A DNA stretch of 58,109 bases from Denitromonas ohlonensis (lineage in GTDB: Bacteria; Pseudomonadota; Gammaproteobacteria; Burkholderiales; Rhodocyclaceae), in contig NZ_VMNI01000009.1 in assembly GCF_007625205.1 (NCBI RefSeq), positions 1-58,109 on the forward strand, given 5' to 3'. The translations under genes were made by a program, and so were the position numbers. How positions within the stretch are numbered: position 1 is the stretch's first letter; each line of letters opens with the position of its first letter. The notes under the pieces are model-generated. The model did not search any database, was not told where the DNA came from, and was given only the letters and a program-made list of their open reading frames with translations. Below, in pieces: positions 15,661 to 24,632 of this stretch.

Positions 15661-16925
15661 GCCACCGCTCGATTCAAGGCGGTGGATTGCGTCACCGCCA
15701 CGTAGGCCTCAAAGAACGCGTGTGGATTGTGAAGCAGGCGCTCTTTCCAGAGCCCGAGATGCAGCTGCCCCTGGATCAACCCCCGCAGCGCCCCCACGTG
15801 ATCGGTAAGCCCGATGGCGGTCGCACCAATCAGCACATCGTCCTTGAACTGCAGGCTGATGTAGCGATACCCCGCCTCGTCGCATTGCTCGACGCTCTGC
15901 CCGTCCTTGTCGCCCCACCATTGACCGAAAGACGTCGAGATCAGTCCGAGCGTGTCGAGCACGTTGATGGCTAAAACGCCCGGCAGCTGCGCCTCACCGC
16001 CCGCCATGTTGATCGCGGCAATGCGTGCCTGGTCGGCCGCATTGGGCTGGATGGCCGACACCAGATGCGCACCGGTAAACAGATCCGGCGCCTCGGCCAC
16101 GTCCCCGGCCGCGTAGATGCCCGGCACCGACGTTTCCATGCGCGAATCGACGATCACGCCCTTGGCCACGTGCACCCCGGTCGCTTCCAGAAAGCCGACA
16201 TTCGGCGCCACGCCGGCGGCGACAATCACCACGTCGCAAGGCAGATGCTCGCCAGTGGACAGCTGCACATTCAGGGGTGCATCGCCGGTGCCGGTGTCGA
16301 TACGCTCAACGCCCGCCGAGGTGCGAACGGCGATGCCCTTGGATTCCACCCAGCGCTTGATCATGCCGCCAGCGGTCGGGGTCATCATGCGCGGCACCAT
16401 GCGGTCACCCATTTCGACCACGGTCAGTTCCACGCCCCGTTTGGCCAACGCTTCCATGATGATGCAGCCGATGAAACCCGCGCCGAGCTGCAGCACCCGG
16501 CTGCCGGGCTTGGTCAGCGCGGCGATGGCGCGCGCGTCTTCAAGCGTCCAGCAAGTCTGGGTTTGCGGGCGGTCAATGCCGGGGATGGGCGGACGCACGG
16601 GGTGCGATCCGGTGGCGATCAGCAGGCGATCGTAGTCTTCGTGGCTGCCGTCGTGAAACAACACGCGCTGTTGCTCACGGTCGACCGACACCGCACGGCC
16701 CGGCTTCAAGCGAATGCCCAGCGATTCGAAATGCCCGGTGCGTTTGCGCAGGTAGGTGCCGGACTCGTTGATGTTACCTTCGAGCAGATACGGGATGGCC
16801 ATGCGCGAATACGGCGGCGCGTCTTCACTGCCAGCCATCACGATCTGGCCAGCCGGATCGGCCTGGCGCAGGGTTTCAGCGGCAATCACCCCGGTGGGTC
16901 CATTGCCCAGAATCAGATATTTCAT
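15657..16925 (-). CDS. aorC: AOR FAD/NAD(P)-binding subunit AorC
   Basis: A 422-residue pyridine nucleotide-disulfide oxidoreductase-fold protein. The N-terminal FAD motif is ILGNGPTGVIAAE, a second Rossmann motif LQLGAGFIGCIIMEAL is at about residue 147 for NAD(P)H, and GIYAAGDVAEAP is the second FAD contact. It lacks a CxxxxC redox disulfide. In Aromatoleum AOR the flavin subunit passes electrons between the Fe-S subunits and NAD+. It lies 114 bp after aorB; that gap holds a perfect hairpin, then an AAGGAG-like site. Nitrite reductase or rubredoxin reductase-like flavoproteins share the fold, and the operon decides the role. Confidence 0.88.
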   Translation of the reverse strand: MKYLILGNGPTGVIAAETLRQADPAGQIVMAGSEDAPPYSRMAIPYLLEGNINESGTYLRKRTGHFESLGIRLKPGRAVSVDREQQRVLFHDGSHEDYDRLLIATGSHPVRPPIPGIDRPQTQTCWTLEDARAIAALTKPGSRVLQLGAGFIGCIIMEALAKRGVELTVVEMGDRMVPRMMTPTAGGMIKRWVESKGIAVRTSAGVERIDTGTGDAPLNVQLSTGEHLPCDVVIVAAGVAPNVGFLEATGVHVAKGVIVDSRMETSVPGIYAAGDVAEAPDLFTGAHLVSAIQPNAADQARIAAINMAGGEAQLPGVLAINVLDTLGLISTSFGQWWGDKDGQSVEQCDEAGYRYISLQFKDDVLIGATAIGLTDHVGALRGLIQGQLHLGLWKERLLHNPHAFFEAYVAVTQSTALNRAVA

Positions 16926-16993
16926 GAAGAACTCCTCATACGCAGGATCGGCCCGCCCGCCCCAAAGGCAAGACGAGCCGACAGCAAGCGGAA

Positions 16994-17019
16994 CCGGTCG
17001 CGGCCTTCACCGCGACCGG
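16994..17019 (-). repeat. Perfect intra-operon hairpin between aorB and aorC
   Basis: CCGGTCGCGG / CCGCGACCGG, a 10-bp perfect GC-rich stem with a 6-nt loop, lies 20 nt after the aorB stop. No T-run follows it on the minus strand, so it is not an ordinary terminator. It could protect the 3' end of an aorAB message or set subunit ratios. Confidence 0.7.
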
Positions 17020-17039
17020 CACTCAGGTCAAGACAGGAA

Positions 17040-18887
17040 TCAGAGCCCGAGTCGGCCGGCTGTTTCCTCGGTGACCACGCCGTCCGGCGTCCAGCCGCGT
17101 ATCTGGTAATACTCCGGAATCATCTTGTCGATGCCGCTCACCAAGCCCTTGGCCGGGCCCGTCTGGGCAGGCTCGGTCTTCAAGCGTGGCGGCAAGTCGT
17201 CATCCTTGCGGGTGAAACCTGCGGCCGTGTTGAACTGCCGCTCCATGTTCCAGATGCGCTCACCAACCAGGTTGAGTTTCTCCATGGACCAATCACCGTC
17301 GCAGGCCGCCTGCAGCTGCGGTTGCACATCGGCCAGTGTCCAGGCAAAAGACGTGAACACGCAGATGCCCGCCGAGTCGAAGATCGCCGTCGCGTCCTGG
17401 AACGCCTTGACCAACTCCGGTTTGCCTTCGGTAACGAGCGGATCGGTCTTGACCGGAATGCCCAGCACCTCGGAGGCCACGGTGTAGCTGCGCAAATGGC
17501 AGGCACCGCGATTGGAGGTGGCGTAAGTCAGACCCATACCCTGGATGCCGCGCGCGTCATAGGCCGGAAACTCCTGCCCTTTGACCGTCATCGACAGCTC
17601 GGGGTGGCCGTATTTTTCGCACAGCCGCTTGGAGCCCTGGCCGATTTCCACGCCAAAGCCTTCACCCAGCGCGGTCATCTCGGTGAACCGTGCCAGCGCC
17701 TCCGCCGAACCAAAAGGCGCGTCGACGCCGATCTGCTCATTGGTCAGCACGCCCATTTCGTAGAGCTCCATTACCGCACCGACGGTGGCGCCGAAGGAGA
17801 TCGGGTCCATACCTTGCTCGTTGCAAAGCAGGTTGGCGTACTGCAAGGCTTCGATATCGCCCACGCCGTTGGCGGCACCCAGCGCCCAGGCGGCTTCGTA
17901 CTCCAGACCGCCCGACGCGCCCCAGTATTCGGGCTTGTTGACGACAGTGAAATGGCCCTTGTCGATCTCGGATATCCGCCCGCAGGCGATGGTGCACCCG
18001 AAACAGGCTGCATTGGTCACCAGTTGCGACTTGCCGTCCGACGCACGCTTCTCGTGCATGGCTTCGGCCGAAATCTTGGCTGCATCCTCAAACTGCACAT
18101 CTTTGTGGTTGCGCGTCGGTAGCGAGCCCATCTCGTTGATCACGTTCATCAACACCTGGGTTCCGTACTTGGGCAGGCCCTCGCCCGTCACCGCGTTGTC
18201 GGCGAGTACTTTCTTGGCCGCGGTGGTTGCGGCCATGAAACCCTTGAAGTCCTTGATGCCGCCAACACCCTTCGTGCCGCGCAACGCCACGGCTTTCAGG
18301 TTCTTGGAGCCCATCACCGCGCCCACGCCGGAGCGGCCGGCGGCCCGGTGCAGATCATTGACCACACAGGCATACAGCACTTGATTTTCGCCCGCCCGGC
18401 CAATCGAGGACACGCGGATCTGCGGGTCCTGATGCTGCTTCTTGATGGTCTCTTCGGTTTCCCAGCAGGACTTGCCCCACAAACCGCTGGCATCGCGCAG
18501 CTCGGCCCGGTCATTTTCGACGTACAAATACACCGGTTTTGGCGACTTGCCCTCAAAGATGATCATGTCCCAGCCGGCGAACTTCATTTCGGCGCCAAAG
18601 AAGCCACCGGAGTTCGAACAGGCGATGGCGCCAGTGAGCGGCCCCTTGGTCACAATGGTGTAACGCCCGCCGGTCGATGCCATGGTGCCGGTCAAGGGAC
18701 CGGTGGACATGATCATTTTGTTGTCCGGCGATAAAGGATCGACCTTCGGGTCGATTTCGCTGATGAGATATTTGCTCGCCAACCCGCGTGAGCCGAGATA
18801 TTCGTCGGCCCACTGCATGTTCAGCGGCTCGGGGGTGCACGTGCCCTGAGTGAGGTTCACGCGCAGGATTTTTCTAGCCCAGCCCAT
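17040..18887 (-). CDS. aorB: Tungsten aldehyde:ferredoxin oxidoreductase catalytic subunit AorB
   Basis: A 615-residue AOR-family enzyme that oxidises aldehydes to acids at a tungsten bis-pterin centre. The N-terminal domain starts MGWARKILRVNLTQG and continues with GPLTGTMASTGGRYTIVTKG, GRAGENQVLYA and RSGVGAVMGSKNLKAVALRG, all typical of the family. The [4Fe-4S] ligands are CFGCTIAC with a fourth Cys in GICVFTSF near residue 500. The start was set at the ATG after GGAGGACGGAACC; the frame is open far upstream but that part is antisense to the ferredoxin gene. It lies 13 bp after aorA. Close similarity is to the Aromatoleum type rather than archaeal homodimers, as the added AorA and AorC subunits also indicate. 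Cytosolic. Confidence 0.93.
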   Translation of the reverse strand: MGWARKILRVNLTQGTCTPEPLNMQWADEYLGSRGLASKYLISEIDPKVDPLSPDNKMIMSTGPLTGTMASTGGRYTIVTKGPLTGAIACSNSGGFFGAEMKFAGWDMIIFEGKSPKPVYLYVENDRAELRDASGLWGKSCWETEETIKKQHQDPQIRVSSIGRAGENQVLYACVVNDLHRAAGRSGVGAVMGSKNLKAVALRGTKGVGGIKDFKGFMAATTAAKKVLADNAVTGEGLPKYGTQVLMNVINEMGSLPTRNHKDVQFEDAAKISAEAMHEKRASDGKSQLVTNAACFGCTIACGRISEIDKGHFTVVNKPEYWGASGGLEYEAAWALGAANGVGDIEALQYANLLCNEQGMDPISFGATVGAVMELYEMGVLTNEQIGVDAPFGSAEALARFTEMTALGEGFGVEIGQGSKRLCEKYGHPELSMTVKGQEFPAYDARGIQGMGLTYATSNRGACHLRSYTVASEVLGIPVKTDPLVTEGKPELVKAFQDATAIFDSAGICVFTSFAWTLADVQPQLQAACDGDWSMEKLNLVGERIWNMERQFNTAAGFTRKDDDLPPRLKTEPAQTGPAKGLVSGIDKMIPEYYQIRGWTPDGVVTEETAGRLGL

Positions 18888-18900
18888 GGTTCCGTCCTCC

Positions 18901-19377
18901 TCACGTTGCCGGCGTGGCAGTGTTGGCCTTGGCCGCCCACTGTCGCATCTTGTCGAGCCCGGTCCAGTCGGCGTCGATATACGTGATCGCGCTGGTCGGA
19001 CAGGCCGCAGCACAGGCCGGGTTGTCATCGCACAGGTCACATTTCTGGACCTTGCCCGAATCCTGCTCGTAGTTGATGGTGCCGAAGGGACAGGCGATGG
19101 TGCATACCTTGCACCCGACGCAGATATCCTCATGGACAACCTTGGCGCCCGTTGCCGCATCGAGCCGGATGGCATCAACCGGACAGGCGTTCATGCACCA
19201 GGCTTCGGCGCACTGGGTACAGGTGTAGGGCACCTTTTTGCCCTCTGCTTCGAAATTGAATACCTTGATCCGCGACTTGGACGGATTGAAGACCCCATGG
19301 TGCTCATACGAACAGGCCATCTCGCATTGCAGACAGCCCGTGCATTTGGCGGGGTCAATGTGAAGAGACTTCAACAT
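18901..19377 (-). CDS. aorA: AOR polyferredoxin-like subunit AorA
   Basis: A 158-residue HycB-like iron-sulfur protein with four cysteine motifs for four [4Fe-4S] clusters: CTGCLQCEMAC, CTQCAEAWCMNACP, CVGCKVCTIACP and CDLCDDNPACAAACP. It carries electrons between AorB and AorC. The start was set at ATG 19377, preceded by AGGAGGAG; the longer frame has no ribosome site. It is the first gene of the minus-strand operon and has a ~150-nt leader downstream of a sigma-70-like promoter. No Tat or Sec signal, so cytosolic. Confidence 0.92.
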   Translation of the reverse strand: MLKSLHIDPAKCTGCLQCEMACSYEHHGVFNPSKSRIKVFNFEAEGKKVPYTCTQCAEAWCMNACPVDAIRLDAATGAKVVHEDICVGCKVCTIACPFGTINYEQDSGKVQKCDLCDDNPACAAACPTSAITYIDADWTGLDKMRQWAAKANTATPAT

Positions 19378-19532
19378 CGGCCGACTCCTCCTGACAGGTT
19401 GAGATCGGGCGGGTGGTCTCTGGCGGACCAAACAATAATCCTCGCAGTGCAGTCAGCTGCGGGACATTCCTGCATGCGCCCGTTTATTATTCTCCCTCAC
19501 GCGCCTGCTCAGCACGACGCGATCGAATTCTC

Positions 19533-19560
19533 AGCATACGCCCACGGACTTGATTGTCAA
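19533..19560 (-). promoter_or_regulatory. Predicted sigma-70 promoter of the aor-tup operon
   Basis: On the minus strand a perfect TTGACA is separated by 16 bp from TATGCT. The expected start is near 19525, giving a leader of about 150 nt before aorA. The leader holds AATAAT/ATTATT arms around a GC-rich core that could fold. I could not match it to the Moco/Tuco riboswitch by eye. Confidence 0.55.
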
Positions 19561-19674
19561 CGCACCGAAAACCGCGCCGGATGGCGCTTTCAGACTCGAT
19601 TGCCTACTATTCATCTGGACGCAGTGCAGCACGTTTGCCTATGCAGTTTACGTTCAAAAAAATGAGACCAGATC

Positions 19675-20919
19675 ATGACACGCCCAACCGACGCCCCTGC
19701 TGCTGCGCGAACCGCGCTCGATGTTGAGGAAGCACGCGCACTCATCCATGCCGGGCTGGCGCCAGTACAAGGGTGGGAGCAAGTCGCCATCCGCGACGCA
19801 CTCGGCCGCGTCCTCGCCCAAGACGTTATTGCGCCGCACAATGTCCCCGCTCATGACAACTCCGCCATGGACGGCTACGCCATTCGTACCGACGACTGCC
19901 ACGCCGGCGCGTCGCTGAACATCGTCGGTACCGCCTTCGCGGGAAACGCCTTCTCCGGCATCGTCGGACCGGGTCAGGCGGTGCGCATCATGACCGGCGC
20001 GATGGTGCCGCGCGGCGCCGACTGTATCGTGCCACAAGAAGACGTCCAGGCCGACAAGACCAAGGTTCAGATTCCGGCCGGCCGCAAACCCGGCCAGAAT
20101 GTCCGCCGCGCCGGCGAAGACCTCGCCCTGGGCGAGCCGGCCCTGTCTGCCGGCAAGCGTATCGGCCCGGCCGAACTCGGCCTGATCGCCTCGCTGGGCA
20201 TTGCCGAAGTTCTCGTCTATCGCAGGCTGCGCGTCGCGTTTTTCTCGACCGGCGATGAAGTCGCCTCGATCGGCAAACCGCTCGCCCCCGGCCAGATCTA
20301 CGACAGCAACCGCTACACGCTCTATGGCGTACTGACCCGGCTCGGCTGCGACATCCTCGACATGGGGGTCATTCCCGACCGTCCCGAAGCGCTCGAAGCG
20401 GCCTTTCACGATGCGGCCACCGCCGCCGACGTGATCCTCACCTCCGGCGGTGTGTCGGTTGGCGAGGCGGACTTCATCAAGGAAATGGTCAATCGACTGG
20501 GCGAAGTCGCCTTCTGGAAGATAAACATCAAACCGGGCCGGCCGATGGCCTTTGGCAAGCTCGACACCACCTGGCTGTTCGGCCTGCCGGGCAACCCGGT
20601 CGCCGTGATGGTCACCTTCTACCAGTTTGTGCAGGACGCCCTGCTGGCGCTGATGGGCGTCAGCCCCCTGCCAACACGGCCCACGCTGGCCGCGCGCTGC
20701 ACCATCGAGATCCGCAAGCGCCCCGGCCGACGGGAATTCGTCCGGGCCATCGTCCGCGCGAGCGCCGATGGCTGGGAGGTATCGCCCACCGGTGCCCAGG
20801 GCTCCGGCGTGTTGCGCTCGATGTCAGATGCCAACTGCTTCATCGTGCTGCCCGAGTCCCGTGCCGATGTGGCCGCAGGTGACGCGGTCGACGTTCAGTT
20901 GTTCGACGGCCTGACCTGA
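19675..20919 (+). CDS. moeA: Molybdopterin molybdenumtransferase MoeA
   Basis: A 414-residue MoeA, which ligates the metal oxyanion to adenylated molybdopterin. Visible motifs: VPAHDNSAMDGYAIR, RIMTGAMVPRGADCIV, FFSTGDEVASIGKPL, IYDSNRYTLYGVL, ILTSGGVSVGEADF and KPGRPMAFGKL followed by LPGNPVAVMVTF. The usual four domains are present. The ribosome site before ATG 19675 is weak. The gene is divergent from a tungsten AOR-tungstate importer operon, which suggests this copy inserts tungsten. MoeA paralogues specialised for tungsten are known in AOR-containing microbes, but that specificity cannot be read from the sequence. Confidence 0.93.
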   Translation: MTRPTDAPAAARTALDVEEARALIHAGLAPVQGWEQVAIRDALGRVLAQDVIAPHNVPAHDNSAMDGYAIRTDDCHAGASLNIVGTAFAGNAFSGIVGPGQAVRIMTGAMVPRGADCIVPQEDVQADKTKVQIPAGRKPGQNVRRAGEDLALGEPALSAGKRIGPAELGLIASLGIAEVLVYRRLRVAFFSTGDEVASIGKPLAPGQIYDSNRYTLYGVLTRLGCDILDMGVIPDRPEALEAAFHDAATAADVILTSGGVSVGEADFIKEMVNRLGEVAFWKINIKPGRPMAFGKLDTTWLFGLPGNPVAVMVTFYQFVQDALLALMGVSPLPTRPTLAARCTIEIRKRPGRREFVRAIVRASADGWEVSPTGAQGSGVLRSMSDANCFIVLPESRADVAAGDAVDVQLFDGLT

Positions 20920-20936
20920 TCCGCCGAGCGACCAAA

Positions 20937-20970
20937 CAACAACGCCGGCATGTGCCGGCGTTGTTGTTTT
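20937..20970. terminator. Bidirectional terminator between moeA and the OmpA-like gene
   Basis: A 14-bp perfect stem (CAACAACGCCGGCA / TGCCGGCGTTGTTG) with a 2-nt loop is followed by TTTT on the plus strand; the two flanking genes converge on it. On the minus strand the T-run is shorter. Confidence 0.85.
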
Positions 20971-20981
20971 GGATGACAGAC

Positions 20982-21527
20982 TCACTTCGCGCCGATCACG
21001 AGCTCGACCCGACGATTGCTTGCACGGCCTTCCCGCGAGCCGTTGTCAGCCACCGGCTCGTCTTCGCCACGCCCTTCTGAAGACAGGCGCTCCTCGGCGA
21101 CACCCCGCTCGATCAAAGCACGCGCCACCACGGCGGCGCGCGCCTCGGACAGCGTCTGATTGTAGGCGCCATCCCCGGCGCTGTCGGTATGCCCGACCAC
21201 CCGCGCATGCACCTGCGGCACCGTATTGAGTGCGCCGGCGAGACGATCAAGCGCATCGGCAGCGTCGGCATTCAATTCGCTGCGCCCCGACTTGAAGCTC
21301 ATCGCACCGGGCAGCGTCACGCGCAAGCCATCACCCAATGCTTCGACGCCAAGTCCGACATCTTTCAGCCCGTCCGCCTCCGCCGACAACAACTGCATGG
21401 GCGTCTTTCCGGGCTCAGCCCGCGGTGCGGCAGCCGGTGCTGCCGGCTCTCCGGACGACTGGGGGGCGGTTGCGCAAGCGGACAACAAACATGCGCTCAG
21501 CGCAATGGCGATCAAGGACGACTTCAT
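20982..21527 (-). CDS. OmpA-family outer-membrane lipoprotein
   Basis: A 181-residue lipoprotein with a signal peptide ending in the lipobox LLSAC, a low-complexity Ala/Pro linker (residues ~22-45) and a C-terminal OmpA/Pal peptidoglycan-binding domain. GHTDSAGDGAYNQTLSEAR and EGRGEDEPVADN hold the diaminopimelate-contacting Asp and Arg residues. The start was chosen at ATG 21527 after GAGGT; the longer frame adds no signal. It anchors the outer membrane to the wall. Pal itself is unlikely, since the tol genes are absent and the domain is preceded by an unusual extra segment. Confidence 0.85.
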   Translation of the reverse strand: MKSSLIAIALSACLLSACATAPQSSGEPAAPAAAPRAEPGKTPMQLLSAEADGLKDVGLGVEALGDGLRVTLPGAMSFKSGRSELNADAADALDRLAGALNTVPQVHARVVGHTDSAGDGAYNQTLSEARAAVVARALIERGVAEERLSSEGRGEDEPVADNGSREGRASNRRVELVIGAK

Positions 21528-21727
21528 GGAAAGAACCTCGTGACGAGTGAATATAGGGGTCCGCGCTTGCGACACCGGGGATTCAACAGCCCACGGCCAG
21601 CGCCTCCTGGAATACTCCAGCTGGGCTCGCATCATACACGCCAACAAATGTCATTTCCATATGACAAACAGTAATTTATCGCTATGCCAACGATCAGCGA
21701 AAGAGCGCCGCCCCGCCCGTGCGCAGA

Positions 21728-21765
21728 AAAACAAATGCCAGAGACGCGTCTCTGGCATTTGTTTT
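21728..21765 (-). terminator. Terminator of icd with a 19-bp perfect palindrome
   Basis: AAACAAATGCCAGAGACG forms an uninterrupted palindrome with its mirror, 38 bp in all, ending in TTTGTTTTT on the minus strand. It is 40 nt beyond the icd stop. The zero-base central loop means that in RNA the middle four bases form the loop. Confidence 0.85.
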
Positions 21766-21805
21766 ACAACAGACACGAACCCGCTGGTTCGCGTCAGCGG
21801 GCGGT

Positions 21806-24043
21806 TCAGCCGCGCGTGGCAGCAAGCGCAGCGTTCAGCGTCGTGCTCGGGCGCATTACCGTCTTGGTCTTCTCGGCGTCGGCCATGTAATAGCCACCGA
21901 TATCGACCGGCTTGCCCTGCACGGCGCTGAGTTCGGCAAGAATCTTCGCCTCGTTGTCGGCCAGCGACTTGGCCAGCGGGGTGAAGTACGCTTTCAACTC
22001 GGCGTCTTCGTCCTGTGCCGCCAGGGCCTGCGCCCAGTACATGGCCAGGTAGAAGTGGCTGCCGCGGTTGTCGAGCTCGCCGGTCTTGCGCGATGGCGAT
22101 TTGTCGTTGTCGAGCAGCTTGCCCGTGGCTTCGTCCAGCGTCTTGGCGAGCAGCTTGGCCTTGGCGTTGCCTTCCTTGATGCCGAGGTCTTCAAGCGACA
22201 CGGCCAGCGCGAGGAACTCGCCGAGCGAGTCCCAACGCAGGTGGTTTTCTTCAACCAGCTGCTGCACGTGCTTGGGCGCGGAGCCGCCGGCACCGGTTTC
22301 GTACATGCCACCGCCAGCCATCAGCGGAACGATGGACAGCATCTTGGCCGAGGTGCCCAGTTCCATGATCGGGAACAGGTCGGTCAGATAGTCGCGCAGG
22401 ATGTTGCCGGTGACCGAAATGGTGTCCTGGCCGCGAACCACGCGCTCCAGGGTGTAACGCATGGCGCGCACTTGCGACATGTGCTGGATGTCGAGACCGG
22501 TGGTGTCGTGATCCTTCAGGTAGAGCTCGACCTTCTTGATCAGCTCGTTCTCGTGCGGACGGTAGGGGTCGAGCCAGAACACGGCCGGCATGCCGGAGTT
22601 GCGCGCGCGGGTGACGGCGAGTTTGACCCAGTCGCGGATCGGGGCGTCCTTGACCTGGCACATGCGCCAGATGTCGCCCTCTTCGACGTTCTGCGATAGC
22701 AGCACTTCGCCGGTGTCCAGATCGGTGATGTTGGCGACGCCGGCCTTGGGGATCTCGAAGGTCTTGTCGTGCGAGCCGTATTCCTCGGCCTTCTGCGCCA
22801 TCAGACCGACGTTGGGCACGGTGCCCATGGTCTTAGGATCGAAGTTGCCGTTGGTTTTGCAGAAGTTGATCATCTCCTGGTAGATACGGGCAAAGGTCGA
22901 CTCCGGCATCACGGCCTTGGCGTCTTTCTGGCGACCATCGGCACCCCACATCTTGCCGCCCGAGCGGATCATCGCCGGCATGGAGGCGTCAACGATGATG
23001 TCGTTGGGCGAGTGGAAGTTGGTGATGCCCTTGGCCGAATCGACCATCGCCAGTTCGGGGCGGTGCTCGTGGCAGGCGTGCAGGTCTTCGATGATCTCCT
23101 CGCGCTGCGAGCGCGGCAGATTGGCGATCTTGTCGTACAGGTTGACCATGCCGTTGTTGACGTTGACACCCAGCTCACGGAACAGCGCGGCGTGCTTCTT
23201 GAAGGCGTCCTTGTAGAAGATCCGGACGCAGTGGCCGAAGACGATGGGGTGCGACACCTTCATCATCGTCGCCTTCACGTGCAGCGAGAACATCACGCCG
23301 GACTGGCGCGCGTCTTCGATCTGCTCTTCGTAGAAGTCGCACAGCGCTTTCTTGCTCATGAACATCGAGTCGATGATCTCGCCGTCGAGCAACGCCACCT
23401 CGGGCTTGAGCACGATGGCTTCACCTTCCTTGGTGATCAGCTCCATCTTGACCTTACGCGCACGGTCGAGCGTCATCGACTTTTCGCCGTGGTAGAAGTC
23501 GCCATGCTTCATGTGTGAGACATGGGTACGCGAGGCCTGGCTCCACTTGCCCATCGAGTGCGGGTGTTTCTTGGCGTAGTTCTTGACGGCAGCCGGCGCA
23601 CGGCGGTCGGAGTTGCCTTCGCGCAGCACCGGGTTGACGGCGGAGCCCAGGCACTTGCCGTAACGGACCTTGATCGCTTTGTCTTCCTCGGTTTTCGGCG
23701 CTTCCGGGTAGTCAGGGATCGCGTAGCCCTTGGACTGCAATTCCTTGACGCAGGCCATCAGCTGCGACACCGAGGCGCTGATGTTCGGCAATTTGATGAT
23801 GTTGGTGTCCGGCTCCTGGGTCAGACGGCCCAGCTCGGCGAGCGTATCCGGCACCTTCTGCTCGTCGGTCAGGAATTCGGAGAATTCAGCCAGCACCCGC
23901 GCTGCCACCGAGATATCGCTCGTCGTCACGTCGATGCCAGCCGGCGCGGCGAACGTCCGGATAATCGGCAGCAGGGAGCACGTCGCCAACAAGGGCGCCT
24001 CATCGGTGAGGGTGTAGATGATCGTCGGACGCTTCGTAGTCAT
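21806..24043 (-). CDS. icd: NADP-dependent isocitrate dehydrogenase, monomeric type
   Basis: A 745-residue monomeric (class II) NADP-isocitrate dehydrogenase, the TCA enzyme making 2-oxoglutarate and NADPH. The N-terminus reads [20 protein letters not shown], and the family blocks [40 protein letters not shown] and [20 protein letters not shown] are intact. The length matches the ~740 residues usual for this type, unrelated to the ~415-residue dimeric enzyme. The start was set at the ATG after GGGAGAAATGC. The gene is monocistronic, with a long terminator. Its competitor for isocitrate, aceA, lies 10 kb away. Confidence 0.96.
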   Translation of the reverse strand: MTTKRPTIIYTLTDEAPLLATCSLLPIIRTFAAPAGIDVTTSDISVAARVLAEFSEFLTDEQKVPDTLAELGRLTQEPDTNIIKLPNISASVSQLMACVKELQSKGYAIPDYPEAPKTEEDKAIKVRYGKCLGSAVNPVLREGNSDRRAPAAVKNYAKKHPHSMGKWSQASRTHVSHMKHGDFYHGEKSMTLDRARKVKMELITKEGEAIVLKPEVALLDGEIIDSMFMSKKALCDFYEEQIEDARQSGVMFSLHVKATMMKVSHPIVFGHCVRIFYKDAFKKHAALFRELGVNVNNGMVNLYDKIANLPRSQREEIIEDLHACHEHRPELAMVDSAKGITNFHSPNDIIVDASMPAMIRSGGKMWGADGRQKDAKAVMPESTFARIYQEMINFCKTNGNFDPKTMGTVPNVGLMAQKAEEYGSHDKTFEIPKAGVANITDLDTGEVLLSQNVEEGDIWRMCQVKDAPIRDWVKLAVTRARNSGMPAVFWLDPYRPHENELIKKVELYLKDHDTTGLDIQHMSQVRAMRYTLERVVRGQDTISVTGNILRDYLTDLFPIMELGTSAKMLSIVPLMAGGGMYETGAGGSAPKHVQQLVEENHLRWDSLGEFLALAVSLEDLGIKEGNAKAKLLAKTLDEATGKLLDNDKSPSRKTGELDNRGSHFYLAMYWAQALAAQDEDAELKAYFTPLAKSLADNEAKILAELSAVQGKPVDIGGYYMADAEKTKTVMRPSTTLNAALAATRG

Positions 24044-24301
24044 GCATTTCTCCCTTGTTTTATATCGTGGCGCAAAGCCAACCGGATACCGCAACCAGCC
24101 TAGTTTGCCCTAAGCGCTCCGTATTCGCATTCAGGCAAGTCAAGGCGAAGGCGTAATTATAATGCCGGATCCTTACGTCTCGCTGGCAATCATATAGATG
24201 ACTGACCGCCGGTTATCACTGGGGGCATTTTCTGCCAACCATGCACCAAAATGAAGCGGCGTTTGCCGTGCGGATCGACATCGGGCTTCGGCCCACTTCG
24301 C

Positions 24302-24613
24302 TCAGCGAATCGTGACAGTGTCGCTACGAGTATCGCCCCGGTTGTCGCGCCATGACACGCTCACCGTCTCGCCCGGCGCGCCGCCGGCAAACGAAAACAC
24401 CAGATACGGGTCGCGCGACACCGACGGCCCGAAGCGCGCCTGCAAGACCACACGGGCGTCGTGCAACACCGTCAGGTCGGTGATGTAATGCGCCGCCACC
24501 AGCGCGCCCTCGGGCAGGCGCCGCCGCCCGGTTTCCATCGGGTGTGCCGCCATCAGACGCACTTGCGTCACGCCTTCTGCCACCGTCGCCCGGATCCGTA
24601 CGGGATCGCTCAT
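24302..24613 (-). CDS. soxZ: Thiosulfate-oxidation carrier partner SoxZ
   Basis: A 103-residue SoxZ: PVRIRATVAEGVTQVRLMA, HPMETGRRR and the immunoglobulin-like fold end in VSWRDNRGDTRSDTVTIR. SoxZ forms the SoxYZ heterodimer that carries sulfur intermediates in the periplasm. It has no signal peptide of its own, as expected, because it is co-exported with SoxY. It is 19 bp after soxY, and the start has GAGGACA upstream. Confidence 0.93.
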   Translation of the reverse strand: MSDPVRIRATVAEGVTQVRLMAAHPMETGRRRLPEGALVAAHYITDLTVLHDARVVLQARFGPSVSRDPYLVFSFAGGAPGETVSVSWRDNRGDTRSDTVTIR

Positions 24614-24632
24614 TGTTCTGTCCTCATTGCGG

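Noticed and set aside
16065-18122. A plus-strand open frame of 685 codons across aorC and aorB
   Set aside because: It spans two well-identified genes and their gap in antisense; the composition is Arg/His/Gly-rich without motifs.
19545-19566. FNR site TTGAC-ATCAA over the aor promoter
   Set aside because: The half-sites are 11 bp in total instead of the 14-bp TTGATnnnnATCAA; it is better read as the -35 hexamer.
24044-24301. icd promoter at TATAAT (24156-24161, minus strand)
   Set aside because: The -10 match is perfect but the only TTGCCA upstream is 22 bp away, too far for a normal spacer. No gene is seen in this gap.
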